Assembly (NCBI GenBank): GCA_051984395.1
Contig: JBPYEZ010000021.1
Location: 1-6,524 of the forward strand
Length of the DNA stretch: 6,524 nucleotides
Direction: 5' to 3'
Source: AC-9 sp051984395
GTDB taxonomy: Bacteria > Actinomycetota > Acidimicrobiia > Acidimicrobiales > AC-9
The notes under the pieces are model-generated. The model worked only from the letters and a program-made list of their open reading frames with translations. It was not told where the DNA came from and ran no database searches. Positions 4,561 to 6,524 of this stretch are shown here, piece after piece (within the stretch, counting starts at the first letter, position 1; each line of letters begins with the position of its first letter). The position numbers and the translations under genes were made by a program.

Positions 4561-6524
4561 ATGGGGGCCATGGCCGACAAACCGTGGGTGATGCGGACCT
4601 ACTCGGGCCATTCGAGCGCCGAGGCGTCCAACCAGCTCTACCGGACCAACCTGGCTCGGGGTCAGACCGGACTGTCGATCGCCTTCGACCTGCCGACCCA
4701 GATCGGCTACGACCCCGACTCTCCCGAAGCGGTGGGCGAGGTGGGCAAGGTCGGCGTCCCCGTCGCCCACCTCGGACACATGGCCCAGCTCATGGACGGT
4801 ATTCCCATGGGCGAGATGAACACCTCGATGATCATCAACGCCACCGCGGCCTGGCTGCTCGGGCTCTACATCGCCAACGCCGAGCGCACCGGTGTCGACG
4901 TCAAGGCACTGGCGGGCACCACGCAGAACGACATCATCAAGGAGTACCTGTCCCGGGGCACCTTCATCTTCCCGCCCGAGGCGAGCCGACGGCTCACCGT
5001 CGACACCATCGCCTACACCGTGCGGCAGGTGCCCAGGTGGAACCCCATCAACGTCTGCAGCTACCACCTCCAGGAGGCCGGCGCCACACCCGTGCAGGAG
5101 CTCGCCTATGCCCTGGCCACCGCCGTCGGCGTCCTGGACGCCGTGCGTGACTCGGGCCAGGTGCCGGCCGAGGAGTTCCCCACCGTGGTGGGCCGCATCT
5201 CCTTCTTCGTGAACTCGGGCATCCGTTTCGTCGAGGAGACCTGCAAGATGCGGGCCTTCGCCCGGCTGTGGGACGACATCTGCCGGCACCGCTACGGCGT
5301 CGAGGACCCCAAGCTGCGGCGCCTGCGCTACGGAGTGCAGGTGAACAGCCTCGGGTTGACCGAGAGCCAGCCCGAGAACAACGTCCAGCGCATCGTGCTC
5401 GAGACCCTGGGCGTGACCCTGAGCAAGGACGCTCGCGCCCGTGCCGTCCAGCTGCCGGCCTGGAACGAGGCGCTGGGCCTGCCCCGGCCGTGGGACCAGC
5501 AGTGGTCGCTTCGGATCCAGCAGGTGCTGGCGTACGAGACCGACCTGTTGGAGCACGAGGACATCTTCGACGGCTCCCACGTCGTGGAGGCGAGGACGGC
5601 GGAGCTGGCCGAGGCGGCCCGGGCCGAGCTCGACGAGGTCATCGGCATGGGCGGTGCCTTCGAGGCCATCGACGAGCTCAAGGCCCGCCTGGTGCGCAGC
5701 CAGTCCGAACGGACGCGCCGGATCGAGACCGGCGAGCTCAAGGTCGTCGGTGTGAACTCCTACACCGACACCGCCCCCTCGCCGCTGAACCCGAGCCCGG
5801 AGGAGGAAGGGCTCGAAGGCAACTTCCTCACGGTGGACCCGGCGGTGGAGGCACAGCTGCGCGACGACGTCGCCCGGTGGCGCCAGCAGCGCGACGCGTC
5901 TGCCGTCCGACGTGCCCTCGAGGACCTACGCCGGGCGGCGGGCTCGGGCGAGAACGTCATGCCGCCCACCATCGCGTTGGCCCACGCCGGGGGTACGACG
6001 GGGGAGTGGGCCGGCGCCTTGCGAGAGGTCTTCGGTGAGTACCGGGCCCCGACCGGCGTGGGTGGCGGTGTCGGTCACCGCGGGAGCGAGATCGCCGGCG
6101 CCCGGTCGCGGGTGCGGGACCTGCCGGGGGGTCCCCCCCGGCTGCTCGTGGCCAAGCCGGGCCTGGACGGGCACTCCAACGGCGCCGAGCAGATCGCCGT
6201 CGCCGCCAGGGATGCCGGCTTCGAGGTCGTCTATCAGGGCATTCGCCTGACGCCGGCCCAGATCGCGGCGGCCGCCAGGGACGAGGACGTCGACATCGTC
6301 GGGATCTCCATCCTGTCGGGCAGCCACCTGCAGCTCGTCCCCGAGATCGTCCGCCTGCTGGCCGAGGAGGGCGTCGACGCGCCGGTCGTCGTCGGGGGCA
6401 TCGTGCCCGCCGCCGACGTGGCCCGCCTGCGGGCCGCCGGTGTGGTCGCCATCTACACGCCGAAGGACTTCGAGATCAGCCATCTGGTCGAGGAGCTGGC
6501 CGAGCTGGCCGAGCGGCACCGGGC
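4561..6524 (+). CDS. ecm: Ethylmalonyl-CoA mutase (MeaA type), coenzyme B12-dependent, 3' end cut by window edge
   Basis: There are 654 complete codons with no stop or frameshift before the right edge; homologues are only slightly longer, so just the C-terminal tail is missing. The enzyme rearranges (2R)-ethylmalonyl-CoA to (2S)-methylsuccinyl-CoA in the ethylmalonyl-CoA pathway. The TIM-barrel mutase domain (about 8-500) carries Y14 (RTYSGHS), R132 (YLSRGT) and H169 (CSYHLQEAGA), which match methylmalonyl-CoA mutase Y89, R207 and H244 at one constant offset of 75. Ecm rather than MCM is indicated by YSGHS, FDLPTQIGYD (MCM has ATHRGYD) and MNTSMIINATAAWLL. The cobalamin domain is fused at the C-terminus (about 527-654): KPGLDGHSNG with DxHxxG (D536, H538 as lower cobalt ligand, G541), S583xL585, and GG at 612-613. 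A Pro/Glu-rich insert (about 406-420) and a Gly-rich linker (500-515) separate sections. It follows the dehydrogenase in the same operon. Confidence 0.92.
   Translation, partial: MGAMADKPWVMRTYSGHSSAEASNQLYRTNLARGQTGLSIAFDLPTQIGYDPDSPEAVGEVGKVGVPVAHLGHMAQLMDGIPMGEMNTSMIINATAAWLLGLYIANAERTGVDVKALAGTTQNDIIKEYLSRGTFIFPPEASRRLTVDTIAYTVRQVPRWNPINVCSYHLQEAGATPVQELAYALATAVGVLDAVRDSGQVPAEEFPTVVGRISFFVNSGIRFVEETCKMRAFARLWDDICRHRYGVEDPKLRRLRYGVQVNSLGLTESQPENNVQRIVLETLGVTLSKDARARAVQLPAWNEALGLPRPWDQQWSLRIQQVLAYETDLLEHEDIFDGSHVVEARTAELAEAARAELDEVIGMGGAFEAIDELKARLVRSQSERTRRIETGELKVVGVNSYTDTAPSPLNPSPEEEGLEGNFLTVDPAVEAQLRDDVARWRQQRDASAVRRALEDLRRAAGSGENVMPPTIALAHAGGTTGEWAGALREVFGEYRAPTGVGGGVGHRGSEIAGARSRVRDLPGGPPRLLVAKPGLDGHSNGAEQIAVAARDAGFEVVYQGIRLTPAQIAAAARDEDVDIVGISILSGSHLQLVPEIVRLLAEEGVDAPVVVGGIVPAADVARLRAAGVVAIYTPKDFEISHLVEELAELAERHR

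Noticed and set aside
4486..5580. Long minus-strand open frame opposite ecm, with another at 3762-4580 opposite the dehydrogenase
   Set aside because: Both are antisense to highly conserved enzymes and have compositionally biased translations. They are mirror frames.
5268..6038. Plus-strand Arg-rich frame inside ecm
   Set aside because: The ecm frame is intact and conserved throughout, so this is a frame-shifted shadow. It also shows there is no real frameshift in ecm.

Overview
The window is uniformly GC-rich with G/C-dominated third codon positions, GTG start codons, and Pro/Thr-rich linkers on exported proteins. Protein content (a DUF1906/Rv2525c-like protein with LGFP repeats, a membrane-anchored cyclophilin, an ethylmalonyl-CoA mutase of the actinobacterial MeaA type) points to an actinobacterium. 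The overall flavour resembles Acidimicrobiia-type genomes, but that narrower placement is an inference from recalled protein styles. There is no mobile element, CRISPR array, rRNA or tRNA gene that I can recognise. It looks like an ordinary chromosomal segment.

Layout. (1) 1-1687, minus strand: a two-gene cell-envelope operon. A small Pro/Thr-linker lipoprotein (1070-1687) overlaps by 4 bp the start of a secreted DUF1906 plus LGFP-repeat protein (3-1073), which runs off the left edge. (2) 1688-2096: a 409-bp divergent intergenic region. It holds a minus-strand sigma70-type promoter (TTGACA-16-TAAGTT) with an 8-bp perfect inverted repeat over its -35 box, a leader of about 190 nt able to fold into a strong hairpin, a speculative 35-codon small ORF, and a -10 element immediately before the next gene. 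(3) 2097-2855, plus: a membrane-anchored extracytoplasmic cyclophilin. (4) 2878-2938: a large hairpin between convergent genes. (5) 2967-3629, minus: an S51/PepE-like serine peptidase-fold protein. (6) 3690-4547 and 4561-6524, plus: 3-hydroxybutyryl-CoA dehydrogenase followed 13 bp later by ethylmalonyl-CoA mutase (Ecm/MeaA), cut by the right edge a few residues short of its expected C-terminus.

How the genes work together. The two left-hand genes are exported and probably act at the cell wall. The cyclophilin is also extracytoplasmic, so the left half is envelope-related. The right-hand pair fits acetyl-CoA/C4-acyl-CoA metabolism. The dehydrogenase interconverts acetoacetyl-CoA and 3-hydroxybutyryl-CoA, and Ecm converts ethylmalonyl-CoA to methylsuccinyl-CoA, both within the ethylmalonyl-CoA pathway. 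The carboxylating reductase (Ccr) of that pathway is not in this window. A recurring regulatory theme is a TANNNT -10-like box 6-8 nt before the start codon of three genes (cyclophilin, S51-like protein, dehydrogenase), which suggests leaderless transcripts. I did not find a clearly new biological system. The best leads are the structured, operator-like leader of the lipoprotein operon and the leaderless-promoter pattern.
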